Of a stretch of DNA of 64,000 nt, positions 45,874 through 53,452 are shown piece after piece. A program made the position numbers and the translations under genes. Under the pieces are notes generated by a model. That model saw nothing but the letters and a program-made list of their open reading frames with translations, was not told where the DNA came from and made no database searches. Origin of the DNA: Segatella copri DSM 18205. Its GTDB lineage: Bacteria; Bacteroidota; Bacteroidia; Bacteroidales; Bacteroidaceae. How positions within the stretch are numbered: position 1 is the stretch's first letter; each line of letters starts with the position of its first letter. The stretch is taken from contig NZ_CP102288.1 in the NCBI RefSeq assembly GCF_025151535.1, forward strand, positions 2,613,501 to 2,677,500. The letters run 5' to 3'.

Positions 45874-46533
45874 ATGAAGATAAATAATCTGAGCGAGCAC
45901 AACTGCATCATCAACCGCTATCTGGCTGAGATGCGTGACTGCGATTATCAAAAGAACCGATTGCTCTTCCGCAACAACATTATGAGAATCGGTGAGTATG
46001 AAGCCTTTGAAATATCAAAGACTCTTAATTACGAAAAGACTGAGGTGACTACACCGCTCGGTGTGGCCCAGGTTAATCTTCCTACCGAAAAGATTGTCAT
46101 CGGTACGATCTTCCGTGCCGGACTTCCTTTCCACGAAGGTTTCCTCAATATTTTCGACCACTCTGGCAATGCCTTTGTGAGTGCTTATCGCGAGTATACC
46201 AACAAGGAGCATACTGAGGTGGGCGTACATATCGAATACCTCGCCACACCTGATCTTACTGATAAGGTGCTCATCATTGCCGACCCTATGCTTGCCACAG
46301 GTATCAGTATGGAGATGGGTATGAAGGCTTTCCTCACCAAGGGCAATCCTAAACATATCCACATTGCCTGTGTTCTCGCTGCACCTGAGGGCATTGAGCA
46401 CGTCAAGAAGACCTTCCCAGAGGACAAGACTACTATCTGGTGTGCCTCTATTGATGAGGGCTTGAACGAGCATAAGTATATCGTGCCAGGCTTCGGCGAC
46501 GCCGGCGACTTGTGCTATGGCAGCAAGCTCTAA
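45874..46533 (+). CDS. upp: Uracil phosphoribosyltransferase
   Basis: 219 residues from the ATG reading MKINNLSEHN. The longer in-frame start would lie upstream of the promoter. The PRPP loop VLIIADPMLATGIS and the C-terminal uracil-binding region IVPGFGDAGD identify Upp. The segment PTEKIVIGTIFRAGLPFHEG is also typical. It salvages uracil to UMP. It stands alone, with a very short leader and no attenuator of the PyrR type. Downstream lies a large nested inverted repeat. Confidence 0.94.
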   Translation: MKINNLSEHNCIINRYLAEMRDCDYQKNRLLFRNNIMRIGEYEAFEISKTLNYEKTEVTTPLGVAQVNLPTEKIVIGTIFRAGLPFHEGFLNIFDHSGNAFVSAYREYTNKEHTEVGVHIEYLATPDLTDKVLIIADPMLATGISMEMGMKAFLTKGNPKHIHIACVLAAPEGIEHVKKTFPEDKTTIWCASIDEGLNEHKYIVPGFGDAGDLCYGSKL

Positions 46534-46591
46534 GCCGCAGGCTTTATAAATTCGTACGCTTTATAAAAAGTATAGCAACTCTACTCCAAAA

Positions 46592-47101
46592 TACTCTTCA
46601 CTCTTCACCTTTCGGCCCGAAACCCCTGTGTTTATCGGCATTCCGAGGGGTGAAGAGTTATTTGTATCTCTTCACCCTCTCTTCACCACTCTTCACCGAC
46701 AGACATAAAAAAGACTGGAATCTCTTTAGTATGGTCAAGAACGGGCTGAAGGCCCAAAAGCTCCTAGCCCAGGGCATCGCCCTGGGTATAATAGCAATCA
46801 GCAAGGCGCCCTGTAAGGGCAAAAGCTTTATGTTTTGCCTGGAGTTTTAAAGCTTTTGCCCTTACAGGGCGACAGGGTTGCGTCCGTAATTACCCAGGGC
46901 GATGCCCTGGGCTAGGAGTTTCTGCCCCTTCAGGGCGTGTGGGGCAAAACTTAAGAAAGTTCAATTTAAAAGAGGTACAAGACCGCTGCGACCGAAGGTG
47001 AAGAGTGGTGAAGAGTGGGTGAAGAGTGCCCGAACACTCTTCACCCCTCGGAATGCCCATAAACACTAGGGATTCGGAGCATTTGGTGAAGAGTGAAGAG
47101 A
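46592..47101. repeat. 510-bp nested inverted repeat between convergent genes
   Basis: Four nested arm pairs share one centre. Outer: 46592-46658 with 47036-47101, nearly identical in reverse complement (CCCTCGGAATGCC core). Next: 46668-46699 with 46997-47027 (TCTTCACC repeats). Then 46760-46790 with 46887-46916, each arm itself a palindrome around CCCAGGGCATCGCCCTGGG. Innermost: 46804-46830 with 46847-46871 (GCCCTGTAAGGGC type). No credible gene lies inside. It would fold into one very long hairpin as RNA or a cruciform as DNA. Confidence 0.8.
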
Positions 47102-47183
47102 TTTTCGTCTATCGCCCCGAAAAGCGAACCAGACCCCTAAAAGAAAATCAGATAAACCCATTTCCGAGGACTGTTAAAGACAA

Positions 47184-47259
47184 ACAGCCGACTAGCGGAT
47201 AAGGCGCTAGTCGGCTGTCCGGCTTCTGCCAGTTGGCTGTCCTACTCAAACAGCCAACT
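47184..47259. terminator. Pair of related hairpins after the nucleoside kinase gene
   Basis: ACAGCCGACTAGC/GCTAGTCGGCTGT (47184-47218, perfect 13 bp) is followed by AGTTGGCTGT/ACAGCCAACT (47231-47259, perfect 10 bp). The stems share an ACAGCCNAC core. They lie 22 bp after the minus-strand stop codon and may end that transcript, though T-tracts are weak. Confidence 0.5.
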
Positions 47260-47280
47260 TATCTCCGAAAGATAAAACCT

Positions 47281-48942
47281 TTAATAATGGAACGAGCTTC
47301 CCCCCAGGAACTCTCGCAGAAGCGAAGTAGGCGGCAGATTGTTATAAGGTATACCCTTGAAATATTTCAGGAACTTAAGCAACCGGTAAGCCTCAGCATA
47401 TTCCTCGCAATTCTCCGGAACCTGCTGCAGCAGCGGCTCTGCCTGCGTCTTAATCACAGCCAGCTCATAAAGCATCGCCGTATTGAGCATCGCATCGGCA
47501 TTCTCCTGGAACGGGAATATCCACTTGTTCTCACCTGCCCTTACCGAAGGCCAGCGATGAATGGTTTCCTGGGCAGAGACACCCCGATACTTGTAATCGC
47601 GGATGATGCGGCGAAGCAAACGGTTGTCTGTTGTCGGGATATAATTGTGATTGTCCAGAAGAATCGTGGTCAGCGCCGAAGCATATACTCTGAATATCTG
47701 CTCCTGCGGGATGTGGGCCGTCAGCTCTGGGTTCAATGCATGAATGCCCTCTACCACCAGCACATTGTTATCGTTCATCTTCAGCTTGTTGCCGCTCTTT
47801 TTACTCTTTCCGCTCTGGAAATCATACTTCGGCAATTCTACCTCCTCACCACGGAAGAGGGCGTTGAACTGCTCGTTGATCAAATCGAGATCCAGGGCAT
47901 AGATGCTCTCATAATCATATTCGCCCGAAGCATCCTTCGGCGTTTTCTCCCTATCTACGAAATAATCATCGAGCGAAATCTGGAGCGGTTTCAATCCGTT
48001 TACGGCAAGCTGTATGCTCAGGCGCTTGCACGAAGTGGTCTTGCCCGAAGAAGAAGGACCTGCCAGCAGCACCAGTTTCACGCCCTTGCGGCTGGCAATC
48101 TCCTCAGCAATCTTGGCAATCTTCTTCTCCTGCAGCGCCTCGCTGATATTGATGATGCCGGTAGAATAATTGGCATCTATCGCCTGGTTAAAATCGCCTA
48201 CAGTCCTGATGCCCAGGATACTCTGCCAGCGATGATGCTCCTTGAATATCTCAAACATCTTGTCCTGCCGGGTCATTTCGCCCAGCACATCCGGGTTCTT
48301 GAGCGAAGGAATGCGCAGGAGCATGCCATCATAATATTTCTCCAGCCCGAAGAGATAGAGCTGCGAGGTATTGGTGAGCAGCGTGCCGTAGTAATAATCT
48401 ACATAATCACCTATTTTATAATAGGTAGTATAGATAGCGCCCGATGTCTTGAGCAGTTTCACCTTCTCAACATCCCCTTTCTCCTGGAACAGCGCAACAG
48501 CCTCTTCGGTAGGCACGGTGAAGCGGCGTATCGGCATTCTGGCATCGATAATCTCCTGCATGCGACGGCGGATGATGTTCACATCTTCATCAACAACAGG
48601 TCTGCCCAGGCGGATATCTACGTAGAAACCATTCGATACGGGGATATCAATCACCACATCTGTAGCAGGATAAATGTCCTGTACCGCCTTGCAGAGAACA
48701 AAGAAGAGGGTACGGGTATATGTACGCGAACCGGATGAAGAAGTCATATCAAGGAATTCTACATCTTTAGAATTATAAACACGATAATGCATGCCTTCAA
48801 CCTTGTTATTTACCCTTGCAGACACCGGTCCGTGGGTCATTTTGAGGTCAAATGCTGAAAAAATATCAAAAAGTGTGCTTCCGATTTCTACTTTCTGAGA
48901 TTTTTTATTATTTTTGCAACGGATTTGAATTACTTGTTTCAT
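47281..48942 (-). CDS. Nucleoside kinase with TGS-like N-terminal domain
   Basis: 553 residues. The N-terminal part (1-70) resembles a TGS domain (QIRCKNNKKSQKVEIGSTL), and residues about 75-220 resemble the second additional domain of ThrRS (RTYTRTLFFVLCKAV, DIPVSNGFYVDI). A uridine-kinase/PRK-like P-loop domain follows, with Walker A GPSSSGKTT (295-303), SLDDYFVDREKTP and VVEGIHALN. This three-part form is known from Bacteroidetes and Firmicutes uridine-kinase-like proteins. It probably phosphorylates a nucleoside; the exact substrate is open. It converges on upp with the long inverted repeat between. Confidence 0.88.
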   Translation of the reverse strand: MKQVIQIRCKNNKKSQKVEIGSTLFDIFSAFDLKMTHGPVSARVNNKVEGMHYRVYNSKDVEFLDMTSSSGSRTYTRTLFFVLCKAVQDIYPATDVVIDIPVSNGFYVDIRLGRPVVDEDVNIIRRRMQEIIDARMPIRRFTVPTEEAVALFQEKGDVEKVKLLKTSGAIYTTYYKIGDYVDYYYGTLLTNTSQLYLFGLEKYYDGMLLRIPSLKNPDVLGEMTRQDKMFEIFKEHHRWQSILGIRTVGDFNQAIDANYSTGIINISEALQEKKIAKIAEEIASRKGVKLVLLAGPSSSGKTTSCKRLSIQLAVNGLKPLQISLDDYFVDREKTPKDASGEYDYESIYALDLDLINEQFNALFRGEEVELPKYDFQSGKSKKSGNKLKMNDNNVLVVEGIHALNPELTAHIPQEQIFRVYASALTTILLDNHNYIPTTDNRLLRRIIRDYKYRGVSAQETIHRWPSVRAGENKWIFPFQENADAMLNTAMLYELAVIKTQAEPLLQQVPENCEEYAEAYRLLKFLKYFKGIPYNNLPPTSLLREFLGGSSFHY

Positions 48943-49113
48943 TTGTATTAAAACTATGTTACAAAATTAAACTAATCTACTCGCTCTCGAAGCCCCCGAA
49001 GGTGCTTTTTGAGCATCGGCTTACTCTTTTTAGAAGAGAGACGCCTACAGAGTGTAAAGTTACGAAGAAATTCGGAAACTTGATGTATTTGACAACATTA
49101 ATTAAGTTATTAT

Positions 49114-50823
49114 ATGTCGATTTGGATATTTTTTAAGCTTATTGGAGCACTCGCCCTACTGATGTTCGGTATGAAGACCATGAGCGACAGTTTGCAGAAG
49201 ATGGCAGGACCACAGCTCCGCCATGTGTTAGGAACCATGACCACCAATCGTTTGACGGGCATCCTCTCGGGTATGCTCATCACCGCAGCGGTGCAGTCTT
49301 CTACAGCCACAACGGTGATGACCGTATCATTCGTTAATGCTGGTCTCCTTACTCTAGCCCAGGCTATCTCCGTTATCATGGGCGCCAACATCGGAACCAC
49401 GCTCACCGCATGGATCATGAGTGCCGGTTTCTCGTTTAACATCACAGATTTTGTATGGCCGGCATTCTTCATCGCCATCATCCTGATTTACAGCAAGAAA
49501 CGAAAGATTATCGGCGACTTCATCTTCGGTATATCCTTTATGTTTCTCGGTTTGGGTACTTTACGCCAAACCGGTATCGACATGGATCTGGCTCATAATC
49601 AGCCGGTTCTTGAATTCTTTGCAAGTTTCGATCCTCACAGTTTCCAGACTACCATCACCTTCCTGATTATCGGTAGTATACTCACTATGTGCGTGCAGAG
49701 TTCGGCAGCCGTCATGGCGATTACGATGATACTCTGCTCTACCGGCGTATTGCCTATCTATCAGGGTATTGCGCTTGTGATGGGTGAGAATATCGGTACA
49801 ACCGTAACCTCCAACGTGGCAGCGCTCACCGCCAACACCCAGGCCCGGAGAGCGGCGATGGCGCACATGGTATTCAACATCTTTGGTGTGCTTTGGATAC
49901 TCTGCGTATTCCGCCCGTTCATCCATCTGGTTTGCGGCTGGGTAGGTTATGACGACATGATGGAGAAGACCGATCCTCATTTCGTAGCCAATGCCGCCAA
50001 GCTATCCTTTGTGCTTGCCGCCTTCCATACCACCTTTAACCTATCCAACACCTTTATCCTGGTTTGGTTCATTCCACAGATAGAGAAGCTGGTATGCAAG
50101 ATTATCCGTCCTAAGAAGAATACCGATGAAGACGATTTCCGCCTGCGCTTTATCCAGAGCGGTATCATGAAGACACCGGAAATCTCTGTCTTGGAGGCAC
50201 AGAAGGAAATCCATTGTTTTGCCGAGCGCATCCAGCGCATGTTCGGCATGGTGAAGACGCTTCTTGGCGAGACCAATGAAGAAAAGTTTGTAAAACTCTA
50301 TAGCCGCATCGAGAAATACGAGGGCATCTCTGACAGCATGGAGATAGAGATTGCCAAGTATCTCGACCAGGTGAGCGATTCTCATCTTTCTGACGAGACC
50401 AAGGCAAAGATTCGTGCCATGCTCCGTGAGATTTCTGAAATCGAGAGTATCGGTGACAGCTGCTTCAACATCGCACGCACGCTGAACCGCCGTTTCAAGG
50501 GCAAGGAAGACTTCATCACTTCACAGTATGAGCACATGCATCAGATGATGGAACTTACCGACAATGCCCTTACCCAGATGAACATCACCCTCGTAGGTCA
50601 TAAGGGAGACAACGATGCCAACCTCTCTTTCAACATCGAGAACGAGATCAACAACTATCGCAATCAGTTGAAGAGCCAGAACATCAACGATGTAAACAAC
50701 CATCTCTATACCTACGCCATCGGTACCATGTATATGGACATCATCCAGGAATGCGAGAAACTCGGCGACTACGTGGTGAACGTAGTGGAGGCCCGCATGG
50801 GTGTAAGACAGCATGAGGCATAA
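49114..50823 (+). CDS. Na/Pi cotransporter-family protein with PhoU-like C-terminus
   Basis: 569 residues. Two inverted NptA-type repeats are seen: AAVQSSTATTVMTVSFVNAGLL with GANIGTTLTAW, and CVQSSAAVMAITMILCSTGVLP with GENIGTTVTSNVA. The QSS motifs bind sodium and phosphate in this family. Eight or so membrane helices fill residues 1-330. The C-terminal part (about 350-560) is helical and PhoU-like (ETNEEKFVKLYSRIEKYEGISDSMEIEIAKYL). It imports, or perhaps exports, phosphate with sodium. It stands alone before a strong hairpin. Confidence 0.92.
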   Translation: MSIWIFFKLIGALALLMFGMKTMSDSLQKMAGPQLRHVLGTMTTNRLTGILSGMLITAAVQSSTATTVMTVSFVNAGLLTLAQAISVIMGANIGTTLTAWIMSAGFSFNITDFVWPAFFIAIILIYSKKRKIIGDFIFGISFMFLGLGTLRQTGIDMDLAHNQPVLEFFASFDPHSFQTTITFLIIGSILTMCVQSSAAVMAITMILCSTGVLPIYQGIALVMGENIGTTVTSNVAALTANTQARRAAMAHMVFNIFGVLWILCVFRPFIHLVCGWVGYDDMMEKTDPHFVANAAKLSFVLAAFHTTFNLSNTFILVWFIPQIEKLVCKIIRPKKNTDEDDFRLRFIQSGIMKTPEISVLEAQKEIHCFAERIQRMFGMVKTLLGETNEEKFVKLYSRIEKYEGISDSMEIEIAKYLDQVSDSHLSDETKAKIRAMLREISEIESIGDSCFNIARTLNRRFKGKEDFITSQYEHMHQMMELTDNALTQMNITLVGHKGDNDANLSFNIENEINNYRNQLKSQNINDVNNHLYTYAIGTMYMDIIQECEKLGDYVVNVVEARMGVRQHEA

Positions 50824-50848
50824 TACCTCTTTATATATATATATATAT

Positions 50849-50892
50849 CATCAAAAGCTTCAAACCGTCGTTGCGGTTTGAAGATTTTGATG
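50849..50892 (+). terminator. Long hairpin after the Na/Pi cotransporter gene
   Basis: CATCAAAA-CTTCAAACCG pairs with CGGTTTGAAG-TTTTGATG around a short loop. It is preceded by an (AT)n run. A second terminator follows at 50957. Confidence 0.75.
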
Positions 50893-50956
50893 AGTTTATC
50901 GGTTTCTTTGATACAAAGCCCGAATAATATAGTAAATCTGCAATTAACTTGGTTGG

Positions 50957-51004
50957 CAAGGGTCTATATGCCACGATGAAAAAGTGGCGTATAGACCCTT
51001 TTTG
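50957..51004 (+). terminator. Hairpin repeat, left copy, terminator-like
   Basis: The 17-bp stem AAGGGTCTATATGCCAC/GTGGCGTATAGACCCTT has loop GATGAAAAA and a following T run. The same 44 bp recurs with one change at 52448-52491, on the other side of the ATPase gene. Confidence 0.8.
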
Positions 51005-51060
51005 AGAATCAAGGATGACGAAGAATGACACTACACGCCATGAAAAAGCTTTATTAATAG

Positions 51061-51153
51061 ATTTTATTCGGTATCAGCGAAAAGAAACAAAACATTTTAT
51101 TCGTTGCTACCGAATAAAAAATACCGTTTTTATTTTGTGGTATCGAATAAATT
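51061..51153 (+). promoter_or_regulatory. Palindromic promoter region of the second DUF4143 ATPase
   Basis: Half-sites TTTATTCG start at 51063 and 51096, and CGAATAAA at 51111 and 51144, all symmetrical about 51107. The inner pair forms an 8-7-8 dyad. The promoter TTTG (51134-51137), 19 bp, TACTTTTG (51157-51164) lies on the right arm, and the last half-site fills its spacer. About 30 of 43 arm positions pair, so a protein bound here would block RNA polymerase directly. Confidence 0.65.
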
Positions 51154-51181
51154 TTGTACTTTTGCCGCAAAAAGTAAGTAT

Positions 51182-52435
51182 ATGGAAAAGGAATTGTTTC
51201 GAGCGATAATAGCTGAGAACCAGGAATATATAGGTCGTATTCCTTTGGTACAGCGTCCTCTAGACCTAGAGGAGTATGGCAATTATGTGTTTGTTGGAGT
51301 CAGGCAAGCAGGAAAATCCTATTTGCTATACCAGAGAATTCAGCAATTGCTGGCACATGGAATTGAGATAGAAAATATAGTATATATCAACTTTGACGAT
51401 GAACGCTTGCAAGGAATGTCGGTAACAGACTTCGACCTTATATTGCAAGCCTATCATAGCATGTATGAGAGTCAGCCCATCTTCTTCTTTGATGAGATAC
51501 AGAATGTGGAAGGGTGGGCAAACTTTGCACGCCGTCTTGCCAACCAAAAATATCGCATCTATATAACTGGCAGCAATGCCAAAATGCTAAGCCGTGACAT
51601 AGAGACTGTTTTGGGAGGAAGATATCTGGATATCAGCGTATTTCCATATAGCTTTTCAGAATATCTGAAAGCTGTAGGAGTGTTGCTTTCAAAGAATTGG
51701 CAATATGGACGAAAAGCAAATGAACTGCAGCGCCACTTCCGAACCTACTTCGACTGGGGTGGGTTCCCTGAGCTTGTACATTTTCAAGAAAAGAGAGTAT
51801 GGTTAAACAGCTTGTATAATCGTATTTTCTTTAATGACCTGGTGGTTCGTCACAAGATAAAAAACGAGGATGCCTTACGCCTATGTGTAAGAAGATTGGC
51901 AGAAAGCGTGAAACAGCCCTGCTCCTTGAACCGTTTGAGCAATCTGATAAAAGCAACCGGTACTTCATGTAGCCCATCAACAGTAATGGAGTATGTTCGC
52001 TATCTACAGGAATCATGCTTATTGATTTCTATCGATAATTATGTCTCCAAGTTCGTGGAGAAAGAAACAATTAAAAAACATTATTTTGTAGATAATGGGC
52101 TGCTGCATCTCTTCATCAGCAATCCGAATACCTCTTTACTGGAGAATCTTTGCGCAATTACATTGTATAAGAAATACGGCAAGGGCTTATACTATTACAA
52201 TAAAAACATAGAGGTGGATTTCCATGTGCCTGATGAGGGACTGGCTGTGCAAGCGAGCTATCAGATGAGCGACGGAGAAACCATAGAGCGGGAAGTGAAA
52301 GCATTAGTAGCCTTGCATGGTTTGTATCCTCTGAAGCGAGCCATGATAATCACCTACGAGGATGAAGGAGAGATTGTGCGTGATGGACTCAAGATAGAAA
52401 TAAGACCGGCATGGAAATGGGTGTTGGAAGGTTAG
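51182..52435 (+). CDS. AAA_14/DUF4143-family ATPase, copy 2
   Basis: 417 residues from the ATG that follows the promoter (MEKELFRAII); a longer frame begins upstream of the -7 box and is rejected. Walker A GVRQAGKS (about 40-47), Walker B PIFFFDEIQNVEGW, YITGSNAKMLS, then the DUF4143 region with VDNGLLHLF and the nuclease-like NIEVDFHVP. It has the same architecture as the gene at 10.56 kb but is clearly divergent in sequence (GMRRCGKS versus GVRQAGKS). It lies between two copies of a 44-bp hairpin and behind a palindromic promoter. The role of this family is not established. Confidence 0.88.
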   Translation: MEKELFRAIIAENQEYIGRIPLVQRPLDLEEYGNYVFVGVRQAGKSYLLYQRIQQLLAHGIEIENIVYINFDDERLQGMSVTDFDLILQAYHSMYESQPIFFFDEIQNVEGWANFARRLANQKYRIYITGSNAKMLSRDIETVLGGRYLDISVFPYSFSEYLKAVGVLLSKNWQYGRKANELQRHFRTYFDWGGFPELVHFQEKRVWLNSLYNRIFFNDLVVRHKIKNEDALRLCVRRLAESVKQPCSLNRLSNLIKATGTSCSPSTVMEYVRYLQESCLLISIDNYVSKFVEKETIKKHYFVDNGLLHLFISNPNTSLLENLCAITLYKKYGKGLYYYNKNIEVDFHVPDEGLAVQASYQMSDGETIEREVKALVALHGLYPLKRAMIITYEDEGEIVRDGLKIEIRPAWKWVLEG

Positions 52436-52447
52436 CAGAAGAAACGA

Positions 52448-52491
52448 CAAGGGGCTATATGCCACGATGAAAAAGTGGCGTATAGACCCTT
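52448..52491. repeat. Hairpin repeat, right copy
   Basis: Matches the left copy at 50957-51000 at 43 of 44 positions. The one change (T to G) breaks one base pair of the stem, and the T run is lost. It lies 12 bp after the ATPase stop and 27 bp from the stop of the convergent gene. Confidence 0.8.
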
Positions 52492-52518
52492 GATTATATG
52501 GTGAAAGAACCGTACAGT

Positions 52519-53091
52519 TTATCCTTCAAGAACATTCCACTTGATGCCTCCATTCTGTCCTGCCACATAGTTGCAGAGAGGAATGCCGGGATGGGTCAGG
52601 TTGGAAAGATAAAGAGGCTCATCAGCCACAAACTGGTGGCAGGTAAACGTATCCCCGGCAGCCAGTTTGCTGTTCAGCGATTCCATCACCTTGAAATTGT
52701 CATTTCCCAGATACTTGATGGTAAGAATACGGCCGGGCTCCCAGGTCAGTCTAACCAGATCATTTACGACAAGAGCATCAGCAATCAGCTTGCTCTTGAT
52801 AAAGAATCGGCTGGAAGCAACAGCATCCTTACTCTCTACGAACGCTTTCCAGCTGGGATATCCCACCATGCGGGAGAGCAATTCCAGATTGAACCTGCTC
52901 GGCTTGCAGGAACATGCCACATATCCCCACAGACGCTTCAGCGTGCTCACCGAAACCGTTTCCTGGGTATAACCCTCTATCTGTCGGGAAAGGAAATCAA
53001 AATCCCTTGGTGAAACAATCTTTCGTCCCACCAGCGTTTCGACCTCATTCTTGAGTCTATCAAAATCTTCTTTTTTATAATCTTCCATCAT
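52519..53091 (-). CDS. Uncharacterised protein with an HTH-like N-terminal region
   Basis: About 190 residues from the ATG pair at 53091/53088 (MMEDYKKEDF). A longer frame upstream reads through AT-rich sequence and is rejected. The N-terminal 75 residues are helical, with IVSPRDFDFLSRQIEGYTQETVS then STLKRLWGY and LLSRMVGYPSWKAFV. I recall this pattern from many uncharacterised Bacteroidetes proteins and it looks like a small DNA-binding or adaptor domain. The C-terminal half (NDLVRLTWEPGRILTIKYLG, TFTCHQFVADEPLYLSNL) looks like a beta domain. No function can be named. It converges on the ATPase module. Confidence 0.65.
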   Translation of the reverse strand: MMEDYKKEDFDRLKNEVETLVGRKIVSPRDFDFLSRQIEGYTQETVSVSTLKRLWGYVACSCKPSRFNLELLSRMVGYPSWKAFVESKDAVASSRFFIKSKLIADALVVNDLVRLTWEPGRILTIKYLGNDNFKVMESLNSKLAAGDTFTCHQFVADEPLYLSNLTHPGIPLCNYVAGQNGGIKWNVLEG

Positions 53092-53452
53092 TATATATTC
53101 ATCTATTTGCTTTTTACAGATTGCAAAGATAAGCAATATTTGCCGTTTTTCCCACAAAAAATGTACCTTTTATTGCAATAAACTGAAATTGAACCGTTTT
53201 GAACCAATCCACTTTCGTTCTTTTTATGTATTTTTGAAGCCAGAAAGTAAAGATTGATTTGGGAGATAAAATAAAATCTGAAAGCGTATTTATAGTCATT
53301 TGAATCATTTTCTATGAACCCAGGATATTAGAGCAGGACAGATATAACATCCCTGCGGTCTGAGATTCTATATGAATCTCAAACCATATCCTTTTAACAA
53401 AGAAATGGCATCCCCTCAAAAACAGGGAGTGCCATTTTTAATTTTATCGTTG
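53092..53452. other. Gap between the uncharacterised gene and the kinase gene
   Basis: AT-rich, no credible gene. It holds the upstream region of the minus-strand uncharacterised gene, a perfect GAGATTC/GAATCTC hairpin near 53360-53380 and the kinase terminator at its right end. Confidence 0.5.
53403..53440 (-). terminator. Terminator of the kinase gene
   Basis: AAATGGCA/TGCCATTT stem enclosing a shorter TCCCT/AGGGA stem, 13 bp after the minus-strand stop codon, with a TCTTTG tail on the minus strand. Confidence 0.7.

Noticed and set aside
46512..46850. A 112-codon open frame running from the end of upp into the nested inverted repeat
   Set aside because: It reads through palindromic repeat DNA, overlaps upp and has no promoter. 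The repeat explains the open frame.
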